A stretch of DNA of 64,000 nt from Streptomyces pactum. Lineage in GTDB: Bacteria > Actinomycetota > Actinomycetes > Streptomycetales > Streptomycetaceae. Positions within the stretch are counted from its first letter, which is position 1. Each line of letters opens with the position of its first letter. Location of the stretch: the NCBI RefSeq assembly GCF_016031615.1, contig NZ_JACYXC010000001.1, forward strand, positions 868,001-932,000, read 5' to 3'. Below the pieces are notes generated by a model that saw only the letters and a list, made by a program, of their open reading frames with translations, made no database searches and was not told the origin of the DNA. Both the position numbers and the translations under genes were made by a program. This document shows, piece after piece, positions 29,701 to 38,534 of the stretch.

Positions 29701-32700
29701 GACCCCGGCCTCCGCCAGGCGCGCGTAGAGGTCGTCGACCGGTACCGGTTCGGCGCCCGCGGGCGGCCACTCCGCCTCGAAGGGCACCGGCGGCGCCGGG
29801 GTGGCACCGAGCCGGCCCCGGGCGTGGCAGACCGCCTCCGGCGGTTCGCCGGCGGTGGCGGTGGCGCGGGTGTAGAGGGCGATCTCGCGGCGGCCGTCGG
29901 CGTCGGCGGCACCGACGGTGACCTGCACCTGCCGGGGCTCGTCGGTGAGGACCACCTGGGTGGTGATCTCCAGCTCCTCCAGCGCCGGGCAGCCGACCGC
30001 CGCCCCGGCCGTGAGCGCCACGTCGACCAGCGCCGCACCGGGCAGCACCAGCGCCCCGTGCACGACGTGCTCGGCGATCCACGGCTGGGTGCCGGCCGCG
30101 ACGCGCCCGGTGAACACCCACTCGTCGCGGTCGGCCACCGGTACGGCGGCGGTGAGCACCGCGTGGTCCAGCCCGACCTGTCCGGCCGCGGCCGCGTCGG
30201 CCGAGCCGGTGCCCGGGGCCAGCCAGAACCGCTCCCGCTGGAAGGCGTACGTCGGCAGCTCGACCCGGGCCGCCGGGGTGCCGGCGTAGTAGGCCGCCCA
30301 GTCCACCTCGGCACCGGCGATCCGCGCCGCGCCGAGGAAGCGGGCGAACGTCTCCGCCTCGTCCTGCCGCGCGCGCAGCGCCGGGACCAGGACCGCGTCA
30401 CCGGCGTCGGCGTCGTCGAGGGTCTGCCCGGCCATGGCGGTCAGCACCGCGTCCGGGCCCAGCTCCAGGAAGCGCCGGGCACCCAGCCGGTACAGGGTCC
30501 GCACTCCGTCGGCGAAGCGCACCGCCTGCCGGACGTGCTTCACCCAGTACATCGGGTCGGTGATCTCGTCGGTCACCTTCTCGCCGGTCACGTTGGACAC
30601 GATCGCGATCTTCGGCGCGGAGAACCGCAGGGTGCGGGCGACGGAGGCGAACTCCGCCAGCATCGGCTCCATCCGCGGCGAATGGAAGGCGTGCGAGACC
30701 TTCAGCCGCGAGGTCTTCCGGTCCGCGAAGCGCGGCAGCCACTCCTCGGCGGCGTCGGCGTCGCCGGACACCACCACCGCCCGCGGGCCGTTGACCGCGG
30801 CGATCTCCAGCCTGCCCCGGTAGCCGTCCAGCGTCGCGGCGACCTCGTCCTCGGTGGCCTGCACCGCCACCATCGCGCCGCCCGCGGGCAGCGCCCCCAT
30901 CAGCCGGCCGCGCGCCACCACCAGGGCCGCGGCGTCCTCCAGTGACAGCACCCCGGCCACGTGCGCCGCGGCGATCTCGCCCACCGAGTGCCCGATGAGG
31001 TAATCCGGCCGCACGCCGAACGACTCGACCAACCGGTACAGCGCCACCTCGACGGCGAACAGCGCCACCTGCGTGTACTCGGTGGCGTCGAGCAGCGCCG
31101 CCGCGTCGGAGCCGGGCTCGGCGCTCAGCAGCTCGCGCACCGGCCGGCCGAGGAGCGGGTCCACCACCGCGCACACCTCGTCCAGCGCGGCGGAGAACGC
31201 CGGGTACACCGCCGCCAGTCCGGCGCCCATCCGGGCCCGCTGGGAGCCCTGGCCGGTGAAGAGGACCGCCGTCTTCCCGGCGACCGCGCCTCCGGTGACC
31301 GCCCCGGGCTCCCCGGCCGCCAGGTCCGCCAGCGCGGCCATCAGCCCGTCCCGGTCGGCCGCCGTGACCACCGCGCGCCGCTCCAGGAGGGCGCGCGTGG
31401 TCGCCGTCGAGTACCCGATGTCGAGGGGCGTCAGCTCCGGCCGCCGCGCGAGGTGGTCGCGCAGCCGCTCGGCCTGCGCCCGCAGCGCCGCCTCGGTGCG
31501 TCCCGAGACCAGCACCGGCACCACGCCGGCCGGCCGCCGGGGACGGTCCGGGTCCGGCTCCGGGGTGGCGCCGGGCGCGGCGGGTGCCGGCGGCGCCTCC
31601 TCCAGGATGACGTGCACGTTGGTGCCGCTCACGCCGAACGAGGAGACACCGGCCCGGCGCGGGCGGCCCTCCGCCGGCCGCCACGGCCGCGGCTGCGAGA
31701 GCACGGCGACCTGGCCGCGGTCCCAGTCCACGTTCGTCGACGGGGTGTCCGCGTACAGGGTGGCCGGCAGCATCTCGTGCCGCATCGCCAGCACCATCTT
31801 GATGACACCGGCGATACCGGCGGCCGCCGAGGTGTGACCGATGTTCGACTTGACCGACCCCAGCCACAGCGGGCCGTTCACCCGCTCCCGGCCGTAGGTG
31901 TCCAGCAGCGCGTGCGCCTCGATCGGGTCGCCCAGCTCGGTTCCGGTGCCGTGGCCCTCCACAGCGTCCACGTCCGCCGCCGACAGACCGGAGCTGGCCA
32001 GCGCCGCCCGGATCACCCGGGCCTGCGCCGGGCCGCTCGGCGCGGTCAGGCCGTTGCTGGCGCCGTCCTGGTTCACCGCGCTGCCCCGGACGACGGCCAG
32101 CACGGTGTGCCCGCGCCGCCGCGCGTCCGACAGCCGCTCCAGCACGATGAGGCCGCAGCCGTCGGCGAACCCGGTGCCGTCGGCGTCCTGCGAGTACGCC
32201 TTGCACCGGCCGTCGGGCGCCAGCCCGCGCTGCCGGCTGAACTCCACGAGCAGGGTGGGGCTGGACAGCACGGTCACCCCGCCGACCAGCGCCATCGAGC
32301 ACTCACCGGCCCGCAGCGCCTGCGCGGCCTGGTGCAGCGCCACCAGCGACGACGAACAGGCGGTGTCCACCGTGACGGCCGGGCCCTCCAGGCCCAGCAG
32401 GTAGGAGATCCGCCCGGCCAGCACGCTGGTCAGGATGCCGAGCCGGTAGCCGCCCAGCTCCGGGGGCATCGTGGCGCCGTACTCGGAGCTGATGGCACCG
32501 CAGAAGACGCCGGTGTCGCTGCCGCGCAGGCTCGTCGGGTCGATCCCGGCGTTCTCGAACGCCTCCCACGCGCCTTCCAGGATCAGCCGCTGCTGCGGGT
32601 CCATCGCCAGGGCCTCGCGCGGGCCGATCCCGAAGAAGCCGGCGTCGAACTCCGCGACCCCGTCGACGAATCCGCCGGTGCGGGCGTACGTGGTGCCCGG

Positions 32701-32964
32701 GTGGTCGGGGTCGGGGTGGTACAGGCGGTCCACCTGCCAGCCGCGGTCCTCGGGCAGCGGCACCATGGCGTCGCGGCCCTCCGCCAGCAGCTGCCACAGG
32801 CCCTCGGGCGAGGTCGCGCCGCCGCCGAACCGGCAGCTCATGCCCACGATCGCCAGCGGCTCGGCCGATCGGGTCAGCAGCTGCCGGTTCTGCTTGCGCA
32901 GCTGCTCGTTCTCCTTGATCGACATCCGCAGCGCGTCGATGAGTTCGTTCGTCTTTGCGGTCAT
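23752..32964 (-). CDS. PKS-B: terminal bimodular PKS with thioesterase
   Basis: 3070 residues with GAGGAA before the ATG. N-terminal docking coil (TNELIDALRMSIKENEQLRK). Module 1: KS Cys203/His338/His377; AT GHSVG (Ser660) and HAFH (758-761), malonyl; DH His966 and Asp1130 (DAALH); KR about 1393-1565 degenerate, with TCGPGGAG for TGGTGGLG, the catalytic Tyr replaced by Asp1534 and the Asn by Asp1538; ACP GLDSM (Ser1675). Module 2: KS Cys1904; AT about 2255-2545 with GHGSHW, GHSQG (Ser2357) and FASH (2457-2460), an atypical specificity set; no reductive domains; ACP GFNSV (Ser2697), with Asn replacing the usual Asp. A Pro/Ala linker (2742-2794) leads to a TE with GYSIGG (Ser2925) and His3037. 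Predicted to release a 3,5-diketo chain that can close to a pyrone (inference). Confidence 0.97.
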   Translation of the reverse strand: MTAKTNELIDALRMSIKENEQLRKQNRQLLTRSAEPLAIVGMSCRFGGGATSPEGLWQLLAEGRDAMVPLPEDRGWQVDRLYHPDPDHPGTTYARTGGFVDGVAEFDAGFFGIGPREALAMDPQQRLILEGAWEAFENAGIDPTSLRGSDTGVFCGAISSEYGATMPPELGGYRLGILTSVLAGRISYLLGLEGPAVTVDTACSSSLVALHQAAQALRAGECSMALVGGVTVLSSPTLLVEFSRQRGLAPDGRCKAYSQDADGTGFADGCGLIVLERLSDARRRGHTVLAVVRGSAVNQDGASNGLTAPSGPAQARVIRAALASSGLSAADVDAVEGHGTGTELGDPIEAHALLDTYGRERVNGPLWLGSVKSNIGHTSAAAGIAGVIKMVLAMRHEMLPATLYADTPSTNVDWDRGQVAVLSQPRPWRPAEGRPRRAGVSSFGVSGTNVHVILEEAPPAPAAPGATPEPDPDRPRRPAGVVPVLVSGRTEAALRAQAERLRDHLARRPELTPLDIGYSTATTRALLERRAVVTAADRDGLMAALADLAAGEPGAVTGGAVAGKTAVLFTGQGSQRARMGAGLAAVYPAFSAALDEVCAVVDPLLGRPVRELLSAEPGSDAAALLDATEYTQVALFAVEVALYRLVESFGVRPDYLIGHSVGEIAAAHVAGVLSLEDAAALVVARGRLMGALPAGGAMVAVQATEDEVAATLDGYRGRLEIAAVNGPRAVVVSGDADAAEEWLPRFADRKTSRLKVSHAFHSPRMEPMLAEFASVARTLRFSAPKIAIVSNVTGEKVTDEITDPMYWVKHVRQAVRFADGVRTLYRLGARRFLELGPDAVLTAMAGQTLDDADAGDAVLVPALRARQDEAETFARFLGAARIAGAEVDWAAYYAGTPAARVELPTYAFQRERFWLAPGTGSADAAAAGQVGLDHAVLTAAVPVADRDEWVFTGRVAAGTQPWIAEHVVHGALVLPGAALVDVALTAGAAVGCPALEELEITTQVVLTDEPRQVQVTVGAADADGRREIALYTRATATAGEPPEAVCHARGRLGATPAPPVPFEAEWPPAGAEPVPVDDLYARLAEAGVDHGPLFQGVQAAWRRGAEVYTEVALPDDIDGTGYGLHPALFDAALHGGLLDTEPGAAPQLPVSWADVSFGPATAARLRVRITAADSVLRVDAVDLDGEPVLSAGRVGHRPAPHLGGALRHGTDALFEPVWTAVDAQPSPAARIAVLGELEATGERFADLDALESAVAGGAQAPTLVLAPVPEPEADGGPGVRELCGRVAEAVRRWVASPLSADARLVLVTRGAVAAGGLVPDPAPAAVWGAVRVAQSEHPDTVVLVDLDDRAAVDWTVLGELDEPELAVREGTLLAPRLTPAPAAGAGPAWDPAGTVLITCGPGGAGPAVARELARRHTGPLLLAALGGPDRAAEAVAADLAGTGARAVVCDTTDALADVLASVDGPLTAVVHAPGPAADGTLRTHTGDQLDRAVGAKLDVALRLRELTAGQDLAAFAVICSDAGLHGTAGRVADAAADAALEAVVHRLRAEGVPATALVWGAWVDATEEPELVRQLVHRIGAAPALLTPVREDAAELRARARRGTLAARLRGLVRTPARRDRAGGSLARTLATTPEADRVRVVLDLVRAQVAAVLGHASHTAIDPERPFKDVGLDSMGAVELRNRLTRVSGLRLSATTVFDHPTPAAIARLIVGELAGTGDTARPAVPARRRPVDEPLAIVGMSCRYPGGINSPDELWEFVAAGRDGMTGFPADRGWNTDELYHPDPEHPGTTYARIGGFIEGAGDFDAGFFGIGPHEARAMDPQQRWLLEGAWEAFEHAGIDPTSLRGTDTGVYCGAVNPDYGTAVPPELEQFHMTGVMSSVLSGRIAYTLGLEGPAITVDTACSASLVALHLAMQALRAGECSLALAGGVTVMSTPVALTDTARIHGLSPDGRCKAFSAAADGTSFSDGMGLLVLERLSDARRNGHRVLAVLRGSAINQDGATNGLTAPNGPSQERVIRAALAASGLRPAQVDVVEAHGTGTKLGDPIEAHALLATYGQDRDRGPLRLGSVKSNIGHAGPAAGVAGVIKMVQAMRHELLPRTLHVDEPSPHIDWDAGEVELLLEDQPWKTDGRPRRAGISAFGMSGTNAHVILEEAPAADPAPRTDGRPLPAVPVLLSARTRAALRAQADRLHAHLLANPGLDPLDVGFSTATTRAALPRRAAVAARDRAELLDGLAALAGDTPAEHTVDGKALDGRTVFVFPGHGSHWTGMAVRLLDTAPVFADEIAACGRAFAPYVDWDLEEVLRGAPGAPSLDASDGAVAMDVLQPAMFSVLVSLAALWRAHGVEPDVVVGHSQGEVAAAYVAGALSLQDAALIVAMRNRLAQDRLPEGTGLLWLGTSRDEAERRAAAHAGRASVAVVNSPVSVVLAGDTGVLDQVRAECERDGLRTRPLGAFASHSAAVEVIETELVESLAPVAPRAGRIPFYSTAVDGYVETAGLDAAYWYKNIRNEVGFEAAVRALIDDGATRFVEMSPHPVLTTAIEQTAAAHETGGRAATVATLGTLRRDEGGLDRFALSLAEAHTAGVTVDWDGFYAGTGATRVSLPTYAFQRKRYWLAPAAAVPGGPATAPSDEHPHEDADDEGGALVRRLAAVPADEREALAQQVVRDQIAAVLGHESGDAVEPDQGFWEMGFNSVGVVRLGNRLRRVTGVQVASTVIFQHPDAISLGRWLVRHLADEVAAAGTDPAPGDAGARRPGPATAGDGPVPEAPAPRGATATATAAPPAAGPAPDGCGTFTSLIRHAHAVGELDRAMSWLMESSRFRPAFTSPADLPENTAQVVRLTRGDAGRPAVVCVPSFAVGSGPHLFLALAGRLPGRDVYSCSLPGFRDGEPLPGSWDTAVRVLADRVEQAVGDAEVVLVGYSIGGAVAHSLAAELEGRGRAAAGLVLLDPPDPRSVVAHDGGVFEPSMDALLNGGRDLAFDDSGWLAMGAYLRLLGERADTGVGAPRLCLRAGDTRSWPAWDVGGDVVDLDTGHFDLVNDPECAETVEKWIRCGFSADSGLYDKENR

Positions 32965-33017
32965 GCTGGTTCCTCACTTCCCACGCGGCGGTCGGCGTCC
33001 AGGTCGGCGTCGCGCAC

Positions 33018-36000
33018 CTACCGGTCCCCCCGGGCCATCCGGATCAGGGCGTCCGCGTCGAGGTCGTCGAGCGACTCCTCGCCGCCGTCCGGGGCCTCCT
33101 CCTCGGGCACGTCACCGCGCGCCAGCTCGAACAAGGTGTCCAGCAGCCCGGCCCTGCGCAGGCGTTCGACCGGGATCGAGGCGAGCACCGCGCGGATCTC
33201 GGCGGTGTCGTCGCCGGCCGCCGGGCCGCCTCCCCGGCCGCCCGCCGCGGCCTCCGGCTCGACGGACTCCAGCAGGTACCGGGTGACCGCCGCCGCGTTC
33301 GGGTGGTCGAAGACCAGGGTGGCGGGCAGCCGCAGGCCGGTGATCTTGCTGAGCCGGTTGCGCAGCCCGACGCCGGCGAGCGAGTCGAACCCCATGTCGC
33401 TGAAGGTCCGTTCGGGGTCGATCGCCGACGCCGACTCGTGCCCGAGCACGGCCGCCACCTGGGCCTGGACCACCTCCAGGACCACCTGTTCGCGGTCCTC
33501 GCCGGCGACCCCGGCCAGCCGCTGGGCGAGCGAGCCGCCGGCGGGCTCGGCGGTCCGTGCCGGGACCCGCACCAGCTGGCGCAGCAGCGGGGGCAGCGCC
33601 CCGGACCGGGCCTGGGCCCGCAGTCCGGCCATGTCCAGCTGCACCGGGGCCAGGAGCCCGGTGTCCAGGCGCAGCGCGTGGTCGAACAGCTCCAGGCCCC
33701 GGTCGACCGGCAGCAGGGCCACACCGGCGCTCTCGATGCGGGCCACGTTGGTCCGGTCCAGGCGGCCGGCCATCCCGGCCCCGTCGCCCCACACCCCCCA
33801 CGCCAGCGAGGTGGCCGGCGCTCCGGCGGCGCGCAACCGCTGCGCCATCGCGTCGAGTCCGGCGTTCGCGGCGGCGTAGCAGGCCTGCCCCGGGTTGCCG
33901 AACAGCGAGGCGCCCGAGGAGAACAGCACGAACGCCGCCAGGTCCGCGTCCGCGGTCAGTTCGTGCAGCAGCCAGGCGGCGTCCACCTTGGGCCGCATGA
34001 CCTCGGCGAGCTGGTCGGGGGTGACCGACTCGACCACCCCGTCGGCGAGCACCCCGGCGGTGTGCACCACCGCGGTGAGCGGCGCCGGGAGGGAGTCCAG
34101 CAGGGCGACGACCTGGTCCCGGTCGGCGATGTCGCAGGCCTCGATCCGCACCCGCGCGCCGAGGGCGGTCAGTTCGGCCTCCAGCTCCGCGGCGCCCTCG
34201 GCATCGGGGCCGCGCCGGCTGACCAGCAGCAGGTTCTCCACGCGGTGCTCCGCCGCCAGGTGACGGGCGAACACCGCGCCCAGGCCACCGGTGCCGCCGG
34301 TGACCAGCACGGTGCCGGCCGGGTCCAGCGGACGCGCCGCGTCCTGGGGTACCGCGGGCACCCGGGCCAGCCGCGGCGCCGACACCCGGCCCGCCCGCAC
34401 GGCGAGCTGCGGTTCGTCGGCCGCCAGCAGGGCGTCCCAGGGCACGTCGGCACCGTCGTCGTCGAGGTCCACCAGCACGATCCGGCCCGGGTGCTCGGAC
34501 TGGACGCTCCGCGCCAGGCCCCACGCGGTGGCCCGGGCGATGTCCGGGACCTCCCCGTCGAGCGCCACCGCGCCGCGGGTGACCGCGACCAGCCGGGCCG
34601 CGCCCAGGCGTTCGTCGGCCAGCCACCGCTGCACGGTGGTGAGCATCTCCTCGGCGGCCGCGCGGGCCGCCACGGCCGGGGTGTCCGAGGTGGCGTCGGG
34701 GGCGATCCGGACCACGATCGCGTCCGGGGCCGCGTCGCCCGTGGCGACCGCCCGCGCCACCGCGTCCAGGTCCGGGAAGGCGTCGGCGCCCCCGGCCACA
34801 TGGACCAGCCGCGCCGGTTCCGCCGGCCCGGCCGGCACCGGCACCCACTCCACCTGGTACAGGGAGTCCGGGCCCGCGCCGCGCGCGGCTTCGAGCTGCG
34901 CCGGGTCCACCGTCCGGTACACCAGGCCGCCGACGCTCATCACCGGCTCGCCGGTCTCGTCGAACATGTCCATGTGCAGTCCGGCGCCGGAGGTGGTGAT
35001 CCGCACCCGTGCCGCGCCGGTCCGGCGCCCCGGGCGCACCCCGGACCAGGTGAACGGCATCTCCACCGACGCGTTCGGGTCCTTGTCCACCAGGGCGCCC
35101 TGGAGGGCGGCGTCGAACAGGGCCGGGTGCAGCACGAAGCCGTCGTCGTCGGCGTCGTCGGGCAGCGCCACCTCGGTGCAGATCTCGCCTCCGACGCGCC
35201 AGGCGGCCCGGATGCCCTTGAACAGCGGCCCGTAGTCGAGTCCGGCCGTCTCCATCCGCTCGTACAGCGTGTCCACCGCGATCGGCTCGGCCCCCGCCGG
35301 CGGCCACTGCGCCGGGGCCGGGGCGGGCGGGGCGGTCTCGGCGGTCAGCCAGCCGCGCACGTGGCAGACCGGTTCGGGGGTCTCGCCGTCCGGTCCGGCG
35401 TCCGGGGCCGAGTACACCGCGACCTCGCGGCGCCCGTCGTCCTCCGGGGCGCCGACGGTCACCTGGATCCGGCAGCCCGCCTCGTCGTCGACGACCAGCG
35501 GGGCCTGGAGCACCGCCTCGTCCAGGGTCCCGTACCCGCTCCGGACGCCGGCGGCCAGCGCCAGTTCCACCAGCGCGGTGCCCGGCGCGATGGGGATGCC
35601 GAAGACCACGTGGTCCCGGATCCACGGCTGGGAGTCCGCGGAGAGCCGGCCGGTGTACACCCACTCGTCCCGGTCGCCGACCCGTGAGGCGGCCACCAGG
35701 ACGGGGTGGTCCACGGTGTGCATGCCGACGGCCGAGGCGCTCCCGGTGCCGGTGCCGGACGTCAGCCAGTACCTGCTGCGCTGGAAGGCGTAGGTCGGCA
35801 GGGGGACCGCGCGCGCTCCGCTGCCCTCGTAGAACGCCGACCAGTCCACCGTCACGCCGGCGGTGTGGGCCTCGGCCACCGACAGCGCGAACCGCTGGAA
35901 GCCGCCCTCGTCACGCCGCAGCGACCCGACGACGCCGACGCGGGACGCCGCGCCGTGGTCGGTGACGGTGTCCTCCACCGCCATGGTCAGCACCGGGTGC

Positions 36001-38534
36001 GGCGACATCTCCACGAAGCAGCCGGCGCCGTTGTCGACCAGCGCGCGGACCGCCGGCTCGAACCCGACCCGGCCCCGCAGGTTCCGGTACCAGTACGCGC
36101 CGTCGAGCCCGGCGGTGTCGATGAAGGCGCCCTGGGTGGTGGAGTAGAACGGGACCGTTCCCGTCCGCGGGGCCACCGCCCCCAGCAGCCGGGCCAGTTC
36201 GTCCTCGATGGCCTCCACCTGCTGCGAGTGCGAGGCGTAGTCCACCGCGATCCGCCGGGCCCACACCTCGGCGCGCTCGCACGCCGCGATCAGCTCCTCC
36301 AGGGCGGCGGGCTCCCCGGCCAGCACCACGGCCGCCGGGCCGTTGACCGCCGCGATGGACACCCGGCCCTCGTAGGGGGCGATCAGCTCCTCGGCCCGCT
36401 CGGCCGGCACGGCCACCGACACCATGCCGCCGTGGCCGGCGAGCCGCTGGGCGACGGCCCGCGACCGCAGCGCCACCACCCGCGCGCCGTCGGCCCGGGA
36501 CAGCCCGCCGGCCACCACGGCCGCGGCGATCTCGCCCTGCGAGTGGCCGACCACCGCCATCGGCTCCACGCCGTAGGAGCGCCACAGCGCCGCGAGGCTC
36601 ACCATCACCGCGAAGAGCGCGGGCTGGACCACGTCCACCCGCTTCAGCGACGGCGCGCCGGCCGCCCCGCGCAGCACGTCCTCCAGCCGCCAGTCCACGA
36701 ACTCGCCCAGCGCGTCACCGCAGGCCGCGATCTCCCGCGCGAACACCGGGGAGGAGTCGAGCAGTTCGACCGCCATGCCCTCCCACTGCGCCCCCTGGCC
36801 GGGGAAGACGAACACCGGCCGGGCCCCGGAGGTGAGCACCTTGCCCTCGGCCGCCGTCGCCGGCGGCTCGCCCGCGGCCAGCCCGGCCAGCCCGGCCAGC
36901 CCGGCCAGCAGCGCGTCGCGGTCGGACGCCAGCACCACGGCGCGGTGGTCGAGGTGGGCCCGGGTCGTCGCGGAGGAGAACCCGACCTCGGCCAGGGTGA
37001 CCTCCGGGCGGGCCAGCACGCCGGCCCGCAGCCGCTCGGCCTGGGCCCGCAGCGCCGCCGCGCCGCGGGCGGAGACCAGGACCGGGACCACCGGCAGCTC
37101 GGTGACCGGGGCCGCCCCGACCGTGTCGGCGGGCGTCTCGTCCGGTGCCTCCTCCAGGATCACGTGGCAGTTGGTGCCGCTGACGCCGAAGGAGGACACG
37201 CCGGCCCGGCGCAGCCGTCCGTCGGACTTCCACGGCCGCATCTCGGTCAGCAGCTCGACGCCGCCGGAGGCCCAGTCCACGTGCGGCGAGGGCCGGTCCA
37301 CGTGCAAGGTGGCGGGCAGCGCCTCGTGGCGCAGCGCCTGCACCATCTTGATCACGCCGGCCATCCCGGCGCCCGCGGAGGCGTGCCCGATGTTCGACTT
37401 GATCGAGCCCAGCCACAGGGGGCCGTGCTCGCGTTCCTGACCGTAGGTGGCCAGCAGGGCCTGGACCTCGATCGGGTCGCCCAGCCTGGTGCCCGTGCCG
37501 TGCCCCTCCACGGCGTCCACGTCCGCCGGTGACAGCCCGGCGTTGGCCAGCGCCTGACGGATCACCCGCTCCTGCGACGGGCCGTTCGGGGCGGTCAGGC
37601 CGTTGCTGGCCCCGTCCTGGTTCACCGCGCTGCCGCGCACCACCGCCAGCACCCGGTGCCCGTTGCGCCGCGCGTCCGACAGCCGCTCCAGCACCACCAC
37701 CCCCGCGCCGTCGGCGAACCCGGTGCCGTCGGCGGCGGCCGCGTAGGGTTTGCACCGGCCGTCCGGCGCCAGCCCTCGCTGCCGGCTGAAGTCCAGGAAC
37801 AGCGTCGGCCCGGCCAGCACCGTCACGCCGCCGACCAGGGCGAGGGAGCATTCCCGGGTGCGCAGTGCCCGGGCGGCCAGGTGCAGGGCCACCAGCGACG
37901 ACGAGCACGCGGTGTCCACCGACAGGGCCGGCCCCTCCAGGCCGAAGGTGTAGGCGACACGGCCGGAGACCACGCTGGTCGTGCCGCCGGTCAGCCGCAG
38001 CCCCTCGATCTGCGGTGCCGCGCCGGCCGGTACCGCCGCGTAGTCCGAGGGGCCGACGCCGCAGAAGACGCCGGTGTCACTGCCGCGCAGCGTGGCCGGG
38101 TCGATGCCGGCGTCCTCGAACGCCTCCCAGGACAGCTCCAGCAGCAGCCGCTGCTGCGGGTCCATGGACAGCGCCTCGCGCGGGCTGATCCCGAAGAAGT
38201 CGGCGTCGAACGTCGTGGCGCTGGGCACGAATCCGCCCGCGCGGGTGTAACTGGCGCCCAGCCGGTCGGGGTCGGGGTCGTACAGCCGCTCCAGGTCCCA
38301 GCCCCGGTCGGGCGGGAAACCGGATATCGCGTCGCGGCCGTCGGCGACCAGCTCCCACAGTTCGTCCGGGGACTCCGCGCCGGGGTAGCGACAGCTCATG
38401 CCGACCACCGCGAGCGGCTCGGTGGCGCGTTCTTCCGCCTCCCGCAGCAGCGCCCGCGTCTCGTTGAGTTCGATCGCGGACTTCTTGAGGTAACGGAGAA
38501 GCTTCTCCTGCTGCTCGTCACTCACCGTAGTCAT
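33018..38534 (-). CDS. PKS-A: type I PKS module (KS-AT-DH-KR-ACP)
   Basis: 1838 residues. GAGGGAAGG precedes the ATG at 38534; the stop is 53 nt before PKS-B. Docking coil 1-40 (DEQQEKLLRYLKKSAIELNE) is of the same type as the PKS-D N-terminus. KS: Cys210, His345, His384. AT: Ser665 in GHSQG and YASH (766-769), predicting methylmalonyl-CoA. DH: His975 in HVVFGIPIAP and Asp1141 in DAALQ. KR about 1405-1600: TGGTGGLG, LAD (the Asp typical of B-type is kept) and Tyr1553. ACP: GFDSL (Ser1718). The C-terminal tail (IPVERLRRAGLLDTLFELA, then an acidic DALIRMARGD helix) fits the docking class accepted by the PKS-B N-terminus. Predicted to install a methyl-branched double bond just before the PKS-B extensions. 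Confidence 0.97.
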   Translation of the reverse strand: MTTVSDEQQEKLLRYLKKSAIELNETRALLREAEERATEPLAVVGMSCRYPGAESPDELWELVADGRDAISGFPPDRGWDLERLYDPDPDRLGASYTRAGGFVPSATTFDADFFGISPREALSMDPQQRLLLELSWEAFEDAGIDPATLRGSDTGVFCGVGPSDYAAVPAGAAPQIEGLRLTGGTTSVVSGRVAYTFGLEGPALSVDTACSSSLVALHLAARALRTRECSLALVGGVTVLAGPTLFLDFSRQRGLAPDGRCKPYAAAADGTGFADGAGVVVLERLSDARRNGHRVLAVVRGSAVNQDGASNGLTAPNGPSQERVIRQALANAGLSPADVDAVEGHGTGTRLGDPIEVQALLATYGQEREHGPLWLGSIKSNIGHASAGAGMAGVIKMVQALRHEALPATLHVDRPSPHVDWASGGVELLTEMRPWKSDGRLRRAGVSSFGVSGTNCHVILEEAPDETPADTVGAAPVTELPVVPVLVSARGAAALRAQAERLRAGVLARPEVTLAEVGFSSATTRAHLDHRAVVLASDRDALLAGLAGLAGLAAGEPPATAAEGKVLTSGARPVFVFPGQGAQWEGMAVELLDSSPVFAREIAACGDALGEFVDWRLEDVLRGAAGAPSLKRVDVVQPALFAVMVSLAALWRSYGVEPMAVVGHSQGEIAAAVVAGGLSRADGARVVALRSRAVAQRLAGHGGMVSVAVPAERAEELIAPYEGRVSIAAVNGPAAVVLAGEPAALEELIAACERAEVWARRIAVDYASHSQQVEAIEDELARLLGAVAPRTGTVPFYSTTQGAFIDTAGLDGAYWYRNLRGRVGFEPAVRALVDNGAGCFVEMSPHPVLTMAVEDTVTDHGAASRVGVVGSLRRDEGGFQRFALSVAEAHTAGVTVDWSAFYEGSGARAVPLPTYAFQRSRYWLTSGTGTGSASAVGMHTVDHPVLVAASRVGDRDEWVYTGRLSADSQPWIRDHVVFGIPIAPGTALVELALAAGVRSGYGTLDEAVLQAPLVVDDEAGCRIQVTVGAPEDDGRREVAVYSAPDAGPDGETPEPVCHVRGWLTAETAPPAPAPAQWPPAGAEPIAVDTLYERMETAGLDYGPLFKGIRAAWRVGGEICTEVALPDDADDDGFVLHPALFDAALQGALVDKDPNASVEMPFTWSGVRPGRRTGAARVRITTSGAGLHMDMFDETGEPVMSVGGLVYRTVDPAQLEAARGAGPDSLYQVEWVPVPAGPAEPARLVHVAGGADAFPDLDAVARAVATGDAAPDAIVVRIAPDATSDTPAVAARAAAEEMLTTVQRWLADERLGAARLVAVTRGAVALDGEVPDIARATAWGLARSVQSEHPGRIVLVDLDDDGADVPWDALLAADEPQLAVRAGRVSAPRLARVPAVPQDAARPLDPAGTVLVTGGTGGLGAVFARHLAAEHRVENLLLVSRRGPDAEGAAELEAELTALGARVRIEACDIADRDQVVALLDSLPAPLTAVVHTAGVLADGVVESVTPDQLAEVMRPKVDAAWLLHELTADADLAAFVLFSSGASLFGNPGQACYAAANAGLDAMAQRLRAAGAPATSLAWGVWGDGAGMAGRLDRTNVARIESAGVALLPVDRGLELFDHALRLDTGLLAPVQLDMAGLRAQARSGALPPLLRQLVRVPARTAEPAGGSLAQRLAGVAGEDREQVVLEVVQAQVAAVLGHESASAIDPERTFSDMGFDSLAGVGLRNRLSKITGLRLPATLVFDHPNAAAVTRYLLESVEPEAAAGGRGGGPAAGDDTAEIRAVLASIPVERLRRAGLLDTLFELARGDVPEEEAPDGGEESLDDLDADALIRMARGDR

